Of a stretch of DNA of 64,000 nucleotides, positions 63,377-64,000 are shown piece by piece. Below the pieces are notes generated by a model. The model made no database searches. It worked only from the letters and a program-made list of their open reading frames with translations, and was not told the origin of the DNA. Origin of the DNA: Palaeococcus pacificus DY20341 (GTDB lineage: Archaea > Methanobacteriota_B > Thermococci > Thermococcales > Thermococcaceae); the NCBI RefSeq assembly GCF_000725425.1, contig NZ_CP006019.1, positions 62,001 to 126,000 on the forward strand, in the 5' to 3' direction. The position numbers and the translations under genes are program-made. Within the stretch, counting starts at the first letter, position 1. Every line of letters begins with the position of its first letter.

Positions 63377-64000
63377 ATGAAGCTGAAGGTTATCGAACAA
63401 AAGGGAACTGAAAGACTGAAGAGAGGATTTGCCAAGATGGTTAAGGGCGGCGTTATAATGGACGTTACAAACGCTGAGCAGGCTCAAATAGCCGAAGAAG
63501 CTGGAGCTGTTGCAGTCATGGCTTTGGAAAAGGTGCCCGCCGATATAAGAAAAGCGGGCGGTGTTGCAAGAATGGCCGATCCCAAAAAGATTGAAGAGAT
63601 TATGGATGCCGTTACTATTCCCGTGATGGCAAAGATTAGGATAGGTCACTATGCCGAAGCTCTTGCTTTGGAGGCTTTGGGCGTTGATATGATAGACGAG
63701 AGCGAGGTTCTAACACCAGCCGATCCGTACTTCCATGTAGATAAGCGCAAATTCAAAGTGCCATTTGTTTGCGGCGCAAGAAACCTTGGAGAGGCAGTTA
63801 GGAGAATTTGGGAAGGCTCCGCAATGATTAGAACCAAGGGTGAAGCGGGAACTGGGAACATTATTGAAGCGGTTAGGCATGTTCGCCTCGTTGATGACAA
63901 TATAAAGCTCCTCAAGCGCTTAGGGGATGAGCAGATTTATGGAATAGCTAAGAAGTTTGCTGAGCCATACTTGAGGCTCGCCAAGGAGATTAGGGAAATA
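63377..64000 (+). CDS. pdxS: pyridoxal 5'-phosphate synthase subunit PdxS (partial, 5' part)
   Basis: The 208 codons present run off the window end. PdxS makes PLP from ribose 5-phosphate, glyceraldehyde 3-phosphate and ammonia from PdxT. Text is diagnostic: [20 protein letters not shown] near residues 17-36, [50 protein letters not shown] (key Lys in MAKIRIGH), and [14 protein letters not shown]. The ATG at 63377 follows GGTGT by five bases. TATA-like ATATTTATATT lies about 55 bp upstream. Confidence 0.96.
   Translation, partial: MKLKVIEQKGTERLKRGFAKMVKGGVIMDVTNAEQAQIAEEAGAVAVMALEKVPADIRKAGGVARMADPKKIEEIMDAVTIPVMAKIRIGHYAEALALEALGVDMIDESEVLTPADPYFHVDKRKFKVPFVCGARNLGEAVRRIWEGSAMIRTKGEAGTGNIIEAVRHVRLVDDNIKLLKRLGDEQIYGIAKKFAEPYLRLAKEIREI

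Overview
The window looks like a chromosomal segment of a hyperthermophilic archaeon of the order Thermococcales (Thermococcus, Palaeococcus or Pyrococcus type). Evidence: a group II chaperonin, archaeal EF-1 beta, Taw3 wyosine methyltransferase, archaeal PurP and PurO, ADP-forming acyl-CoA synthetase, a CGP-CTERM surface protein, DUF257/DUF835 genes, TATA boxes about 25 bp upstream of many starts, and a very regular ribosome-binding pattern (GGTGA, about 5 nt, start codon) that decides many starts. Genes are tightly packed, with many ATGA overlaps. No rRNA, CRISPR array, IS element or integrated virus was seen.

Layout. 1-7.3 kb: lrgAB, a Tfx-type regulator, trpS behind a Trp-containing leader ORF, a pair of secreted or membrane peptidase-like proteins (M1-like and gingipain/C25-like), and an aromatic amino acid permease split by an exact 28-bp tandem duplication. 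7.3-13.1 kb: FAH-family hydrolase, THUMP tRNA methyltransferase, tungstate-type ABC transporter (tupABC), circularly permuted GTPase. 13.1-19.5 kb: a type IV pilus/secretion-like machine (DUF515 protein, secreted protein, ATPase, two TadB/TadC-like membrane proteins) with no visible pilin. 19.5-33.4 kb: FKBP isomerase, a DUF4129/MoxR/DUF58 cluster, DUF47, serA, coaD, a CGP-CTERM protein, an ADP-forming acyl-CoA synthetase alpha chain, tRNA-Leu(CAA), taw3, EF-1 beta and a TPR protein. 33.4-36.9 kb: chaperonin, a C/D box sRNA, and a RecA-like gene without a P-loop.

36.9-64 kb is a biosynthetic block. It holds nearly the whole de novo purine pathway to IMP and XMP: purF, purD, purT, purSQL, purM, purE, purC, purP, purO and guaB; purB is not in the window. 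It also holds NAD synthesis (nadB, nadA, nadC), a bacterial-type riboflavin operon (ribD, ribE, ribAB, ribH) divergent from an MFS transporter, thiC, and the start of pdxS. Second, divergent copies of purC and purP lie with purO directly downstream of thiC. ThiC and PurC-series enzymes both draw on the AIR branch point.

The strongest regulatory signals are the trpS leader ORF, an 18-bp palindrome at identical spacing in the purD and purC promoters (weaker at purT/purM), and perfect or near-perfect dyads at nadB, ribD/MFS and thiC. All functional calls rest on reading the sequence; no database search was run.
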